This document shows, one piece after another, positions 36,361 to 47,050 of a stretch of DNA of 64,000 bases (position 1 is its first letter; each line of letters starts with the position of its first letter). Where the stretch lies: assembly GCA_026874595.1 (NCBI GenBank), contig CM049317.1, positions 38,226,401-38,290,400 on the forward strand, given 5' to 3'. Source of the stretch: Sipunculus nudus. Taxonomy: Eukaryota; Annelida; Sipuncula; Golfingiida; Sipunculidae. A model generated the notes under the pieces. It had not been told where the DNA came from and did not search any database. It worked only from the letters and a program-made list of their open reading frames with translations. A program made the translations under genes and the position numbers.

Positions 36361-36912
36361 ATGGCATATAGTCGTCACCAGCTTGGTCTGCCTGGGCACT
36401 GGGGATCTCGTCAACGTCCTTGCAAGCATTGTAAAACACATTTAGCCAAGTATCCTGAAAACGATTACAGTTTTTCTGCTTGGTACGGACACTCGTTCAA
36501 CTGTCCACGAGGTGGGTGTAATTCCAAGCTGTTCTCTCTACTGTGTGACGTGTCGGAATTTCATGATGATCATTTCCGCTGCCGCAGAGATGAGTCTTTA
36601 GAAGATTTAATCTGGGCCTACCGCACTTCCGTGCTAGAATTCAGTGACTGTGACGTGTTTTACGAAAGGAATTTTCACTACGTTCCCAAAGTGCCTGCAG
36701 ATAAAAAGAAACGGATCTTTGAAACCCGTAGTACTCCCATCCATGTGACACCGGCTGATACATTGAATTATCCCAGTATATACCAACATAAAATCTGGGA
36801 AGATAAATTCCAAGTGACAAATATCCACGCCCGAAATCGTGAAGTCGGCTTCAGTAAAACACCGGAAAGTTGTCACGTGAAACCCATGACATTGACTTTA
36901 GTGATGCAATGA
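36361..36912 (+). CDS. Unknown 183-aa Cys/His-rich protein
   Basis: CCATGG start context. A Cys/His pattern CKHCKTH (about residues 21-27) and SFNCPRGGC (near 50) could form a zinc-binding unit, followed by an acidic/aromatic region. Stops at TGA overlapping the next ATG (ATGA, 36909-36912). The ETS-type promoter groups it with the putative early genes. No family recognised. Confidence 0.75.
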   Translation: MAYSRHQLGLPGHWGSRQRPCKHCKTHLAKYPENDYSFSAWYGHSFNCPRGGCNSKLFSLLCDVSEFHDDHFRCRRDESLEDLIWAYRTSVLEFSDCDVFYERNFHYVPKVPADKKKRIFETRSTPIHVTPADTLNYPSIYQHKIWEDKFQVTNIHARNREVGFSKTPESCHVKPMTLTLVMQ

Positions 36913-37370
36913 AAAAATACGAAAGCCGGTACCGCCTCCTGGATAAACATTGCTGTGCTAAAAAATGCCGGGTCTACATGATGCACGCCTACATGGGCCA
37001 AGTGAAAGACGCCGCTAACGAACAAGATAAACAACAAGGAAAACACATTCACCGCCATATCTTTCATTTTCCAAGTTGGACTGTAAAAAAATTCTGCCCT
37101 ACGGAATATCACTTGTGTTCTCGGAAAAGTGAAGATAATTTTTGCGGGGTGGTCACAGACTATATTACGCTCGAGAAAACACCGTTCAAGAAATATCTGA
37201 TCGGGCACGTGATTCGCAATCATTTACGTCTGGCTAACGTTTACACTTACCAAGGTCACATCAACGAAAATAAAACTGTGGAGATAATTAAACACCTGGC
37301 AGCACGTACATTGGGCCCTGATCTTACTGTTACCAAGGGAACTATCACTTCCGGTAAAAAAGTGGTATAA
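36909..37370 (+). CDS. Unknown 153-aa Cys/His/Lys-rich protein, ATGA-linked
   Basis: Begins with the ATG overlapping the previous stop; the frame is open for 13 codons before that, without ATG. CC..KC and a His-rich HIHRHIFHF stretch may bind metal, with a second Cys group further on. No domain recognised. It may be translated by stop-start reinitiation, or the two ORFs may represent one protein interrupted by a frameshift. Its stop lies inside TATAAAAG (37366-37373). Confidence 0.7.
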   Translation: MKKYESRYRLLDKHCCAKKCRVYMMHAYMGQVKDAANEQDKQQGKHIHRHIFHFPSWTVKKFCPTEYHLCSRKSEDNFCGVVTDYITLEKTPFKKYLIGHVIRNHLRLANVYTYQGHINENKTVEIIKHLAARTLGPDLTVTKGTITSGKKVV

Positions 37371-37373
37371 AAG
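37347..37373 (+). promoter_or_regulatory. ETS-type site plus TATA box of the last gene
   Basis: ACTTCCGGT (37347-37355) and TATAAAAG (37366-37373) lie in the end of the 153-aa gene; the TAA stop (37368-37370) is within the TATA box. The distance favours the ATG at 37423 over the one at 37378. Confidence 0.65.
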
Positions 37374-37422
37374 CAGAATGCGAACTGTGTATTTTTCACT
37401 TCTTCCCCGACCGGAGAATTGG

Positions 37423-37878
37423 ATGTCCACAAATTTGATGGAAATAATGCTGCCGCCCGGAACTGTGCCTGCCACCATCCCGTTTCCACAAACACAACTG
37501 GAAGAAGGGGAGTTACCCCGTCCCGATCACGGAATGGGGGCCGCAGAACAAGAACCCGCACCAGATGTGGTAGAAATGGCAAACAACATCAACGAATTCC
37601 TCGCTAGCCTGGGGCCGCCACCCACCACAGAGCAAACGGGGTCCACCCCACCAACACCCCCAGAAAAAAAGAAAAAACGTAAACGTCCTGTTCCCGAGAA
37701 GAAACAACCATCAAAACGGATCAAACGCCAGCAAGTTGTTCCTGATGATGATGAAGATGCCAGAAAGAAAGAAGAAAAGAAAATCATCAGCAAACTTGAA
37801 CTTTATTTCAATAAGATTGAAACAAACATCAGTCTTATCAAGGAACTTTTAGTTAAGCTGCAAACCTATAAACATTAA
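37423..37878 (+). CDS. Unknown 151-aa protein with NLS and C-terminal coiled coil
   Basis: An acidic/Pro-rich N-terminal half contains a short helical stretch (VVEMANNINEFLASL), then an NLS-like KKKKRKRP and a second basic patch (KRIKR). An acidic DDDED run and a heptad-like Leu/Ile C-terminal helix follow. Looks like a small nuclear, possibly multimeric, regulator. ATTAAA about 20 bp after the stop may be its polyadenylation signal. No family recognised. Confidence 0.7.
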   Translation: MSTNLMEIMLPPGTVPATIPFPQTQLEEGELPRPDHGMGAAEQEPAPDVVEMANNINEFLASLGPPPTTEQTGSTPPTPPEKKKKRKRPVPEKKQPSKRIKRQQVVPDDDEDARKKEEKKIISKLELYFNKIETNISLIKELLVKLQTYKH

Positions 37879-38020
37879 GCGTTTCATATGTTTGTATTGA
37901 ATTAAAGTTTTGTATTTGGATTATACCATGCCTTTTTTTTCTTTCTTTTATGACGTGTGGGATATGTATAGGTGCGTGTATGTTTGAAAGGAACCCAACC
38001 CTCCCGCCAACTCCACAAAA

Positions 38021-38331
38021 GTTAAACACCACCCGGTCAACCGCCAGGGGGCCCCTCCCCCACCCCTCCCACCCAGTCCGCATTCCTCCCAATTAATTAA
38101 TCACTTTTTGGCACTTATTCATGACTCTAGTCAGGATGGCACTTATTAATGGTTTTGGCACTTATTAATGACTTTTTGGCACTTATTCATGACTCTACTA
38201 AGGATGGCACTTATTAATGGTTTTGGCACTTATCAATGACTTTTTGGCACTTATTAATGACCAAAAATGGCACTTATTAATGGTTTTGGCACTTATTAAT
38301 GACTTTTTGGCACTTACATAATATAGCACTA

Positions 38332-38333
<2 letters not shown>
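38021..38333 (-). repeat. Right terminal inverted repeat (313 bp)
   Basis: Reverse complement of 6259-6571 with no difference found by eye. It ends ...GCACTACT, then TATATA. Confidence 0.95.

Positions 38334-38379
<46 letters not shown>
38334..38379. repeat. (TA)n tract between virus-like element and Tigger element
   Basis: About 46 bp of TA repeats that serve as right flank of the Polinton-like element and left flank of the Tigger-like transposon starting at 38380. Confidence 0.85.
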
Positions 38380-38383
<4 letters not shown>

Positions 38384-39861
38384 CGTGCCTTGATAATCCG
38401 ACACCAATTGTGAATGTGATATTTATGTCGGATTACAAGGCTGTCGGTTTGTTAAATCACGGACGTCAAAGTGTCAAACGGGGGATGTGGGGGGGTTGGC
38501 TACTGTCGGAAACAGATGTAACTGGCACTATAATATTTATTTGATCATTAAAAAGCAAATAAACAGAATAAAACGAAATATGGTATACAATACTCTTTTA
38601 TTACATACAAAAAGGAGGCATACAAAAAGGATACATCCATGAATAATCATGATGTTTTATTTACACTTGAAAAACAACAAGTCTCTCCGACTCTGGTATC
38701 CATATTACCCATGAACAATACATGCATGATGTGTTTATTCACATACTTCGGAAGGTAAAAGAGTCTATCTGGTATCCATGCATCTCGCAGTGATATCCCT
38801 CGCCGTTTCTTAAAGTTCCACAACCATCCACGGGAGTATACTAGGTCTGTGATGTCAAGCGAGTTGCCGATTTCTTTGGCTTTCAAGATCAGGATGTCGT
38901 CGCTTATAGCGATGTTATGGGCAGTAGCATTGGTGAACCACAGAATAAGGCATCCTCAAACTTGGCGTGTTTCGGCTGTGTTATCCGTGTCGATTTCTGT
39001 TCGGCGCTGGTGACTGTTTCACAGGCTAACCACTTTTCACTCTGCTTGAGGATGTCCGAGATAGTGGAACGTCCAATTCTCACAGAATACGTTTCCTCTG
39101 CATACTTGACAAGATTTTCTTGGGAGCATCTAGTGTTGTCTTTCATATACTGACATAGAGCCTTCTTAACTGCAACTGTGATCTCTGTACGTTTTCTTTT
39201 CGCTGGTCTCTCCATGATCGCACATGTAGGTGCGTGGGTATTACAGTGAACTTATGTGTAAATATCTGACAATATCGACAGCAAAAGCGTGATTAAGTAC
39301 AGCAGAGAACTGAGTAGTAGCGATCTGACTGTATGAATGATGGTTTCAATATTTGTTCAGTTTATATAAGATACAGGTGTGCTCACACGGAAACAGCTCA
39401 GGTGTCAAAACATGTCACTCCGTACTTTAATTTCTTAGATATTAAAGATCTTCAAAGAACCAAACAAAATGTCACTATGTTTATGTGGGGACAACGGTTG
39501 TTACCATCAAAGTGATACAATAATGTAATTAGTGCGGTCGGGTGACAATACCGGGAGGCCAGCGATGTTTGTTTTCCCATCCGTAGTTAATTAGCTGGGC
39601 TAGGCATCATCAGCCACGGGGCCGCGCGTGCCACCTGGGCCGACAACTGACATCAAAGGGAATGGGTTTCAGGTCGGATTGTCAAGGCACGTCTGTACGT
39701 CGGTATGCTTGTTTGTGTCGGGAAAAGTTATGTCGGAGTCGGAATCCAAGGCTGTCGGTTTGTCAAGGCTAATTTCTATGGGATCCATTCGTGTTTTACT
39801 AAAAAACTTCGGATTGCAAGGTTTCCGGATTATTAAAGTCCGGATTGTCAAGGCACGTCTG
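38380..39861 (-). mobile_element. Degenerate Tigger/pogo-type transposon
   Basis: Ends CAGACGTGCCTTGATAATCCGA (left) and the inverse GATTGTCAAGGCACGTCTG (right), flanked by TA on both sides. Minus-strand fragments encode a transposase N-terminus. 39215-38904 has the psq/CENP-B-like helix-turn-helix (KRKRTEITVAVKKALC...IGRSTISDILKQ). 38886-38647, in another frame, has the second CENP-B DNA-binding part (GWLWNFKKRRGIS). The DDE domain is missing or unrecognisable and the coding region is frameshifted, so it is dead. A further internal terminus-like copy (TTGTCAAGGCACGTCTG) lies at about 39,680-39,696, suggesting nesting. Confidence 0.85.
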
Positions 39862-40218
39862 TATATATATATACACACACACTTATATGTAATAAAATAA
39901 TAATAAATAAAATAACCTCGCTTTCTGTTTTGTTCCAGCATCGCACGTGTACCCCGACTAACTTTTATTGTGCCCCCGAGGACAATAGGATCAGTGTCAG
40001 TCATACACATGGTCTCCACGATACACACAAAGCATAATCTCGTATTTCGCACAGCCCAGGTTTTTCAATAACCGTACCGTTATATATAGATGTATGTCAT
40101 GCTTGTTAGCTGAGCGTCATGAATTATGGGCCACGTTTCTGTTTAAGATAATGTTCTGTATTATTTTGTAAGCACGGCCTGATGTAGGAAAATAACCATT
40201 AGGTCATAAATGTCTGTG

Positions 40219-40830
40219 CACACGGGCGGCATAAATCTATAGGTCAGGGTGGTCATCACACGGGCGGAATTAATCTATAGGTCAGGGTGGTCATCACACG
40301 GGCGGCAATAATCTACAGGTCACGGTGGTCATCACACGGGCGGCATTAATCTACAGGTCACGGTGGTCATCACACGGGCGGCATTAATCTACAGATCACG
40401 GTGGTCATCACACGGGCGGCATTAATCTTCAGGTCACGGTGGTCATCACACGGGCGGCAATAATCTACAGGTCACGGTGGTCATCACACGGGCGGCATTA
40501 ATCTACAGGTCACGGTGGCCATCACACGGGCGGCAATAATATACAGGTCAGGGTGGTCATCACACGGGCGGCATTAATCTATAGGTCAGGGTGGTCATCA
40601 CACGGGCGGCATTATTCTACAGGTAAGGGTGGTCATCACACGGGCGGCATTAATCTATAGGTCAGGGTGGTCATCACACGGGCGGCATTAATCTACAGGT
40701 CAGGCTGGTCATCACACGGGCGGCATTAATCTACAGGTCAGGCTGGTCATCACACGGGCGGCATTAATCTACAGGTAAGGGTGGTCATCACACGGGCAAC
40801 AAAATTCTACAGGGCAGGGTGGTCATCTAT
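40219..40830. repeat. 38-bp minisatellite, about 16 copies
   Basis: Unit CACACGGGCGGCATTAATCT followed by ACAGGTCACGGTGGTCAT, with variants (TATAGGTCAGGG and so on). It lies in the inferred host intron between the Tigger element and the exon at 41,141. Confidence 0.9.
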
Positions 40831-41140
40831 AGCACTATAGATGTGTTTGAAGGTTCCCATTCACCTACCTTTTAAAAAAGAATTTATGTGGTTTCTGACT
40901 TCTTCTGTGTATATATAAATGATCTAAGGGTAATTTTGGTTGTAAAAAAAGTTCTCATAAGGCCTTCGTGAAGGAATTATGAACTTATATATCAAAAACA
41001 TGTTTGTAAACACAGTAATGTTGACAAACGGGAAAAACATGTAACCTGAGACGGTAGGTTGCATATATGCGGAGGTAGAAAGGTCTCTTGTTGCTTACTA
41101 TTTACTTACTGGTTTAATTGCTTTTTGTTTTCCCTTTAAG

Positions 41141-41346
41141 ACATGAGGTGGCCTTACGTCACAAGTTGAACGACATAGATGCTCTCCGAGCTTGGAGTAT
41201 AAAAGAAGCCAACCGCAATCTGACTGACCTTCGACATGACCTCAGTGACCTTGCTAAGGCTCTTCAGAACACTCGAGCTGTCGTCTCCAAAACGAGGCGA
41301 CACCACCAACAGCAGAAACTACCCAGTCGATTTTACATTCCATCAG
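41141..41346 (+). CDS. Host gene internal exon (coiled-coil-like)
   Basis: Acceptor TTTCCCTTTAAG (ending 41140) and donor CATCAG|GTAAAA (41346/41347). The exon is open in one frame with a heptad-like, Leu/Arg/Asp-rich sequence (LNDIDALRAW, LTDLRHDLSDLAKAL). It starts with the last base of a codon, matching the phase-2 end of the exon at 356-579, and ends with the first base of a codon. Confidence 0.8.
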
Positions 41347-41807
41347 GTAAAAAAAAACTATTCAGTTGAATAAAAATCATATAATGTCACATTACATGGA
41401 ACAATTAGCCTGACAGTTTTGGTTTCACCACACTCGTATACACTTTTTGCATCGCCATTTCCCTTCCTTTTTTTGTATATTGCTCTAGTGATTTCTACTA
41501 TTTATCCAAAGTATACAAAGAACAGCTACACAATATCGCAAGCAAAGAACATTGGACAGTTCTTCAGCAGAGTTACCTTTACAAAATGTAATATAAGTAC
41601 ATTATAGACAGAGGAAGGCCCATTTCACAAGATTTCAGCTGTTTCAAAGAAAATATGAAAACTGATACAAACGTTAGGTTAACTAAATTATCAAGATGAT
41701 GCACTGATGGGCGGGCCAGAAAATATGTTTTTGGATTTGTGAATTCCAATCCAAAGTTTTGGATGCCTCTCTTTATCCGTAATTTTTATACCTCTAACCC
41801 TTTTCAG

Positions 41808-42730
41808 GAGCTGAGGAAATTAACCGGTATGGCAAGATATGGGTAAAGGAGCGAATACGCGGCTCATCGGCCATCAAGAGGAAGCGTGAACTGTTCCCGT
41901 ATCTGGTAGCACAGGCCCCGGCGTTCATGAACCAATGGAGCTATGAAAAGCTACTTCAGAAGTACCATGAAAGATTAAAATCTGCCAGGGACAGAAAAAC
42001 GCAAATCATCAGGTCCCCATTAAATATTGACCAAGATGGTAAACAAAATATCCTACAGATATCTCCTGTTAGTAAGGCGAGTAAGACCGTTCGATTTAGG
42101 AACTCTCTGGATAGTGAAGGACAAGAATATACCGAGGGACGAATGCAAAAGAAGAAAGTAAAGCTCCCGACAAACGATGGTTCTTGGAAGACAGAAAGGG
42201 GCACAAAGATTAAATTATCAAATTTATCACACTGTGCTTATAAACATGATGAAATGTCTCTTGTCTCTACAGGAGTTCCGTTGGAAGAAATGTTTCAAAA
42301 GGTCCTAGCATGCAATACCAGCAGTGTGGAAAATTTTGCAAAGCCGCAGGTCAACCGGGAGCGCGACAGAGTTGTATTACCGTCCCTGAGTATTGATAGA
42401 GAGAGGAAACAGCAAAGGCGTAAACAATCATTGTCAGACCTGTTTCATGAAACCATAACAATTGAGAACGAAGATGGGTCTGTAGACCTATGTTCAGGTG
42501 ACAAATCCAAAGTCAGATGTAGTGAGAAAAACACTGGGGAAAGGCGTTTGTCAACCGATGGTCACCCAAAGTCCCTCAGGCCGTCAGTTTCTTGTGTGGG
42601 TGGTGGAGAAGACGACGCCCTCGCCATAGCGCTAAAGGACATTAAGAACTGTCGCTATATTCAGAGACATGAGGCTCCCTCCATGACGCTGTTATCTGAT
42701 GACCCCGGCTTTGTAAGACTTCCTCCATAA
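41808..42730 (+). CDS. Host gene terminal exon
   Basis: The acceptor CCCTTTTCAG ends at 41807. The first two bases complete a Gly codon from the previous exon, and the frame stays open for 306 codons to TAA at 42728-42730. The product is charged and basic with Ser-rich stretches and no recognised domain. The last 20 or so codons lie inside a minisatellite whose further copies continue past the stop. The gene appears to be intact despite the 32-kb insertion in its upstream intron. Confidence 0.75.
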
Positions 42731-42960
42731 CGCTTTTATGTCCCCAGCTTTTACAGGCTCCCTCCATAACGCTGTTAACTGATGTTCCCAGCTTTGTCCG
42801 GCTCCCTCCATGACGCTGTTATCTTATGTGCCCAGCTTTACAGGCTCCCTCCATAATGTTGTTATCTGATATCCCTAGGTTTGTTAGGTTCCCTCCATGA
42901 CTCTGCTATCTGATGTCCCCAGTTTCGTCAGCCTCCCTCCGTGACGCTTCTATGATGTCT
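42665..42960. repeat. ~50-55-bp minisatellite across the host gene stop codon
   Basis: About six diverged copies of a unit with GGCTCCCTCCATGACGCTG then TTATCTGATGTCCCCAGCTTT. The first copy encodes the C-terminus of the host protein; the second contains the stop. Confidence 0.85.
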
Positions 42961-43434
42961 GATGTAATATGGCGCCGCCGCCAGCCGGTCAAGTCCAGCC
43001 ACGAAACTTGGTTGACTTCCAAAGTCAGCCGTCTTCTTGTCCAAGCCAGCAGCATTTGTGTGGCTGACGCGGCTCCGGGCTCTTATCTGATATCCCAGCT
43101 TTGTCTTCGGTGTCTAGTCTGCCAAAAAGAAGGCACCATCTACCGATGCTTCATCACACAAACGTGTCCCTGACATTGTTGTTCACCACGTTAATTAAAC
43201 TGACGCGTGATCTTGTGGCAAAATGTAAAGTTTCTTGTACTCTAAGCATTCACTGTTAACCATGTATCTTCTTAATTTTATAACCAGGAGAATAAACAGT
43301 TAATAATCCACAGGGACCTTGCTTTAGACTGATCAATTTGTTGCTCACCGGCCCAATTTCATGGATAATGTTGAAAAGTACGTCTGATTTATAGCAGTGT
43401 CTGGGGGTAAAATTTAATAATCCTGAAATATATT
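42961..43434. other. Host 3' region, no further gene seen
   Basis: A possible polyadenylation signal AATAAA occurs near 43,291. Nothing else recognisable. Confidence 0.4.
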
Positions 43435-43440
43435 CAGCCG

Positions 43441-45225
43441 TACGGTGGCTGATTTAGGACACAGAAAAAAAATATTTATCTCGAGATCTCGAGATAACAT
43501 CTCGAGATCTCGACATAGAATTTCGCCAAAAAAATTTTTGAGGAAGCAAAACAAAATTTTAGGAAGCAAAAAAAAAAAATTTTAGGAAGCAAAAAAAAAC
43601 TTTTTAGGAAACAAAAAAAATTTTTTTTTGGAAGCAAAAAAAAAATTTAGGAAGCAAAAAAAAAATTTAAGAAGCAAAAAAAAAATTTTCAGGAAGCAAA
43701 AAAAATTATCTTTCGAGATCTCCAGATAAAATGTCACACTTGTACCAACCATTCGAAGCTGAATTAACATAAAACAAAGCAACCTTATGGGGACAGTATA
43801 CGTTTAGAGTGCTTACTATTGCAATTATAAAACAAAGACCATGTAAACTGTGTTTAACTGAACGGTAATACAATATAATTAATTTAAAATCAATCAAGTT
43901 TGTATATCCCCTGAGATAAGGCGAGTTGAAGAAAAATTCAATATAAATTCAATATTAAATTATTCATATCCGTAAGGAAGATGTCAAAGCCTAAAGAATC
44001 TGAAACATTCTACCTGAACGGCGGATTCGGAGCCATGTCTGTTAAATCACTCAAATAGAAATGTTTAGGTCTGCATGCATGCATTGTGAGTACCTTATTA
44101 TTTTAAGAGTACAAACAAATATGAGCTTCTTATTGAAACACGCTAATTGTACAATTTCTTTTTACAGCTTTTGTTTTATTGAAATGGTGTGTTGTTTTAC
44201 GGAACATGTATTAGACCATCATAAATTAAAATATGCTAAAACTGATTACTGTGTTTTCGGGTAGGTACGCTGGGGTGGGGGGGGGGGAGGGGAGGGGCGC
44301 TTCAGCCCCTTAAGCCAAAGTCTTGATCCACTAAAGCTCTTACTATAGCTCAGAATAATTTAATCAACCTATCTTCATAAATGTTTTATATTCATAAATA
44401 AACGGTTTAAAATTTCGATCATCTCTCATCATGATTTTTCTTCAGCAAAATGCTCTGCTTTGGTCTTAAAGTCGCTATTCACCTGCCTTATTTATAGAAT
44501 CTTTGTAATACAGGCTTACTCTGCATATACATATTAAAGAAGTGAAAGTAATCATAAACATAATCTATTAACCTTTCATAAAAATGAGCCAATGCCATTG
44601 GTAAAGGCGGTGTCTTTGTCTATATCCACGTTTTTTTTATAACATAGTCGGGGGGTGGGGGTGGAAAAATTGCCACCGATCGTAATAGAAAGACGTCCGG
44701 CAGAAACATCTGGCTTCAATTCAGAGATTACAGATTTCTGTAAATGACAAATACTGCATTGCTTCACATGCTCTAATGAATATCAACTAGTGATCTTTCA
44801 ATAACTCGGTTACATGTTTTTATCTGTATGTTAACACTTGCTCAAGTGCCTTGTATACAAGTAGCTTGTAGATAAAATGTTTATACGTCAAAGTGGCGTT
44901 ATAAGACCCATTCCCAGCTGGGGTTTCTTCCTATTTTTTTTTTTTTTTTGCTTCCTAATTTTTTTTTTGCTTCCTAATTTTTTTTTTTTGCTTCCTAAAA
45001 TTTTTTTTTTGCTTCCTAAAAATTTTTTTTGCTTCATAAAATTTTATTTTATGCTTCCTAATTTTTTTTGGCTTCCTAAAATCATTTTTTTTTGCTTCCT
45101 AAAAATTTTTTTTTTGCTTCTTAAATTTTAATTTTTTTTGCGAAATTCTATGTCGAGATCTCGAGATATCATCTCGAGATCACGAGATAAATATTTTTTT
45201 TCTGTGTCCTAAATCAGCCACCGTA
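43441..45225. mobile_element. Foldback DNA transposon, TACGGTGGCT ends, 6-bp target duplication
   Basis: Left end TACGGTGGCTGATTTAGGAC is the inverse of the right end (to 45225), followed inward by ATCTCGAGATCTCGAGAT palindromes. Inside each arm are many (left) AGGAAGCAAAAAAAAATTTT-type and (right) inverse units of 18-20 bp (43,530-43,700 and 44,930-45,130). The flanks CAGCCG (43435-43440) and CAGCCG (45226-45231) are an exact 6-bp target duplication. No transposase is seen. The interior (about 43,730-44,930) is AT-rich with a poly-G run at about 44,276. Confidence 0.8.
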
Positions 45226-45231
45226 CAGCCG

Positions 45232-46770
45232 AACATGGACGCCATTAAAAAAGGATTAATAAAAGAGTTAATCATGACTTGATATTTAACGTCTGATTTC
45301 AGAATTTCATGCGATTTGTGATACATTGGTAACGGTATACTTCCTCAATGGGGTTCGTCGAGAAGATAAGTAGTGGTAAATCGTGAATAATAACATACAC
45401 CCATACATATACGTGTTGTTTTGTGTTGCATGTGTCTGGCTGACTGGCCACCTGGAAATAGAAAACCTTACCTCCTCGGAGAGTATAAACTTTGCTGTCT
45501 CTGTATATATGCCAGTCGCTCTGTTTGTCTGTTTGTCTATGCTCTCTCTGTTTACCTGTCTGTCGTTCCTTCTCGCTGTCCGTCTCTATCTGACACGTCT
45601 GTCTCCCTGCCTCGGTGTCTGTCTGCATACCTGTCTCTATGTCTCTCTGCATGTCAGTCTGTTAGTTTATTCCATATATAGCACAATGAGCATAGCAAAT
45701 AGAATGCATGGCATCTGCAAACTGTTATTTCTAAATTCAAATCCATGTATGACTAACTGAAAAATATGTACTATGAGAATAACATTCTACAGTATGTAAA
45801 GAATCCGCGTCGCCTGTCTGGGATGTTCCAGTGTCACGTCCTCCTCTGAACACGTGACACGTTCATGAATATAACGCATCCTGAGCGGCATCACGTTAAT
45901 CAAGTTACATTTTAGAATACCGGTGTATATTTCTTAGTTGATTTGCTCGATTCCTTGTATTTATTTAAGTAAGCTTAAGTAAGCACGTCATTGTACAAAT
46001 TATTGTGATTAATATTAGCTGTGGTCAAGCTTCGAGACCCAGTTAACCACGAACTGCAATTACTCCCTATATCGCCCAAGTGCCTGGATGACTCCATTAA
46101 TGCTAACGTTTGAGTGATATTCGGTTAGATCACCCTTTTCTATATATGTATTTCCAATGAGTTCACATTATGTCGTTCCCCCACCTGTATCTAAACGACT
46201 ACACTGTGAGGTTGGTCCGTCTGGGTGTGAGCTGATCTGTTTTGGATAACACTGAGCTCACACAGGCTTAATTTTTAAGTAGCTCTTCCTCTAACAGTAC
46301 ACAGTTTTCACATGAGATTTTTTCTTTGATGTTTTGAACTTGTTCATTTGGTAGCCAGGGAGTTGTGGACATGTGTAGTGTATCCATTCAGTACCATCTG
46401 CATGCTGAATGACATGTTTTTGCCACTTTCCCACATAATGGACAGCTACGGTCATCTATACTTGTCGTTTCTCACTGGCTTTCCATCCGATTTTATCCAA
46501 TTGTTCTTTTCGCAATTTGGTAGCCATGTTGTCATCCCTGCTACTACATATCGGTTATCACTTCTCGCCTCTATCTTTAAGATATGTTTTTTTTTCTGAA
46601 AAAGAATCCCTGCGTTAAGAAATTAATGAGAAATAGAAAAACATAAATAGGGAAGAGGAGATAAGTCTAAAGAAGGAGATGGAAAAAAATGAAAAAGGAG
46701 ATGGTATAAAAAGGTAAAGGTTGGTGTTTATAGTCTGATATCACCGACGATGTCAGTCTTATCCGACTTT
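45232..46770. other. No gene recognised; TCTG-rich stretch
   Basis: About 45,510-45,665 is rich in CTGTCTGTCTG-type repeats, giving spurious ORFs. The rest is unremarkable AT-rich sequence. Confidence 0.4.
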
Positions 46771-46789
46771 ACACTTTGCTTTCCTGGTC

Positions 46790-47050
46790 TTTCGGGCCTA
46801 TACATTATTGTAGCTTTTCTCGGCTCCCCGGGGAGCAAACAACCCATGCACCCATATCAGGCGCTAGAATGTTATTCGTCTGCAATTGTCTTCCCCTCAT
46901 GACCAGTACCCATTTACCTCTGGGTCGAGAGAGCGCACCCTTGTGATGAAGACATTGCTAGCGAAGACGGCGGTCAGATCGTGACACGAACCGACGACCT
47001 TGCGGTCACAAGTCCAGGGCCCTTATCCTATTGCGCCGCCACGCTCCATG
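46790..47050 (-). mobile_element. tRNA-derived SINE-like element
   Basis: On the minus strand, GTGGCGGCGCAATAGG (about 47045-47027) resembles a Pol III A box (TRGCnnAnnGG), and GGTCGTCGGTTCGTGTCAC (46999-46981) contains a B-box-like GGTTCG. The 30-40-bp spacing is right for a tRNA head. A GC-rich body continues to about 46,790. It is split from any recognisable tRNA by several changes. Confidence 0.5.

Larger units (their letters stand above)
6259..38333. mobile_element. Giant Polinton/Maverick-like virus-like element (32,075 bp)
   Basis: Bounded by 313-bp TIRs that read as identical, starting 5'-AG and ending CT-3' as Polintons do. Inside are the Polinton hallmark genes: family B DNA polymerase, A32/FtsK-type ATPase, rve integrase (broken) and candidate double jelly-roll capsid proteins. 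About 20 other genes accompany them. Genes are compact, intronless and mostly TATA-driven, unlike the flanking host DNA. At 32 kb it is well above the usual 15-20 kb, because of duplicated capsid and WEV-family genes and accessory genes (RING, tandem PC4, dual-frame ORFs, LC8-motif protein). I find no adenain-like cysteine protease. Element class is high confidence; whether it ever makes virions is inference. Confidence 0.93.

Noticed and set aside
40219-40830. CRISPR-like regular array
   Set aside because: Units are contiguous 38-bp tandem repeats without unique spacers, in a eukaryotic genome.
45383-45760. Overlapping ORFs rich in Cys/Leu/Val/Ser on + near 45.5 kb
   Set aside because: Produced by CTGT/TCTG repeats in all frames.
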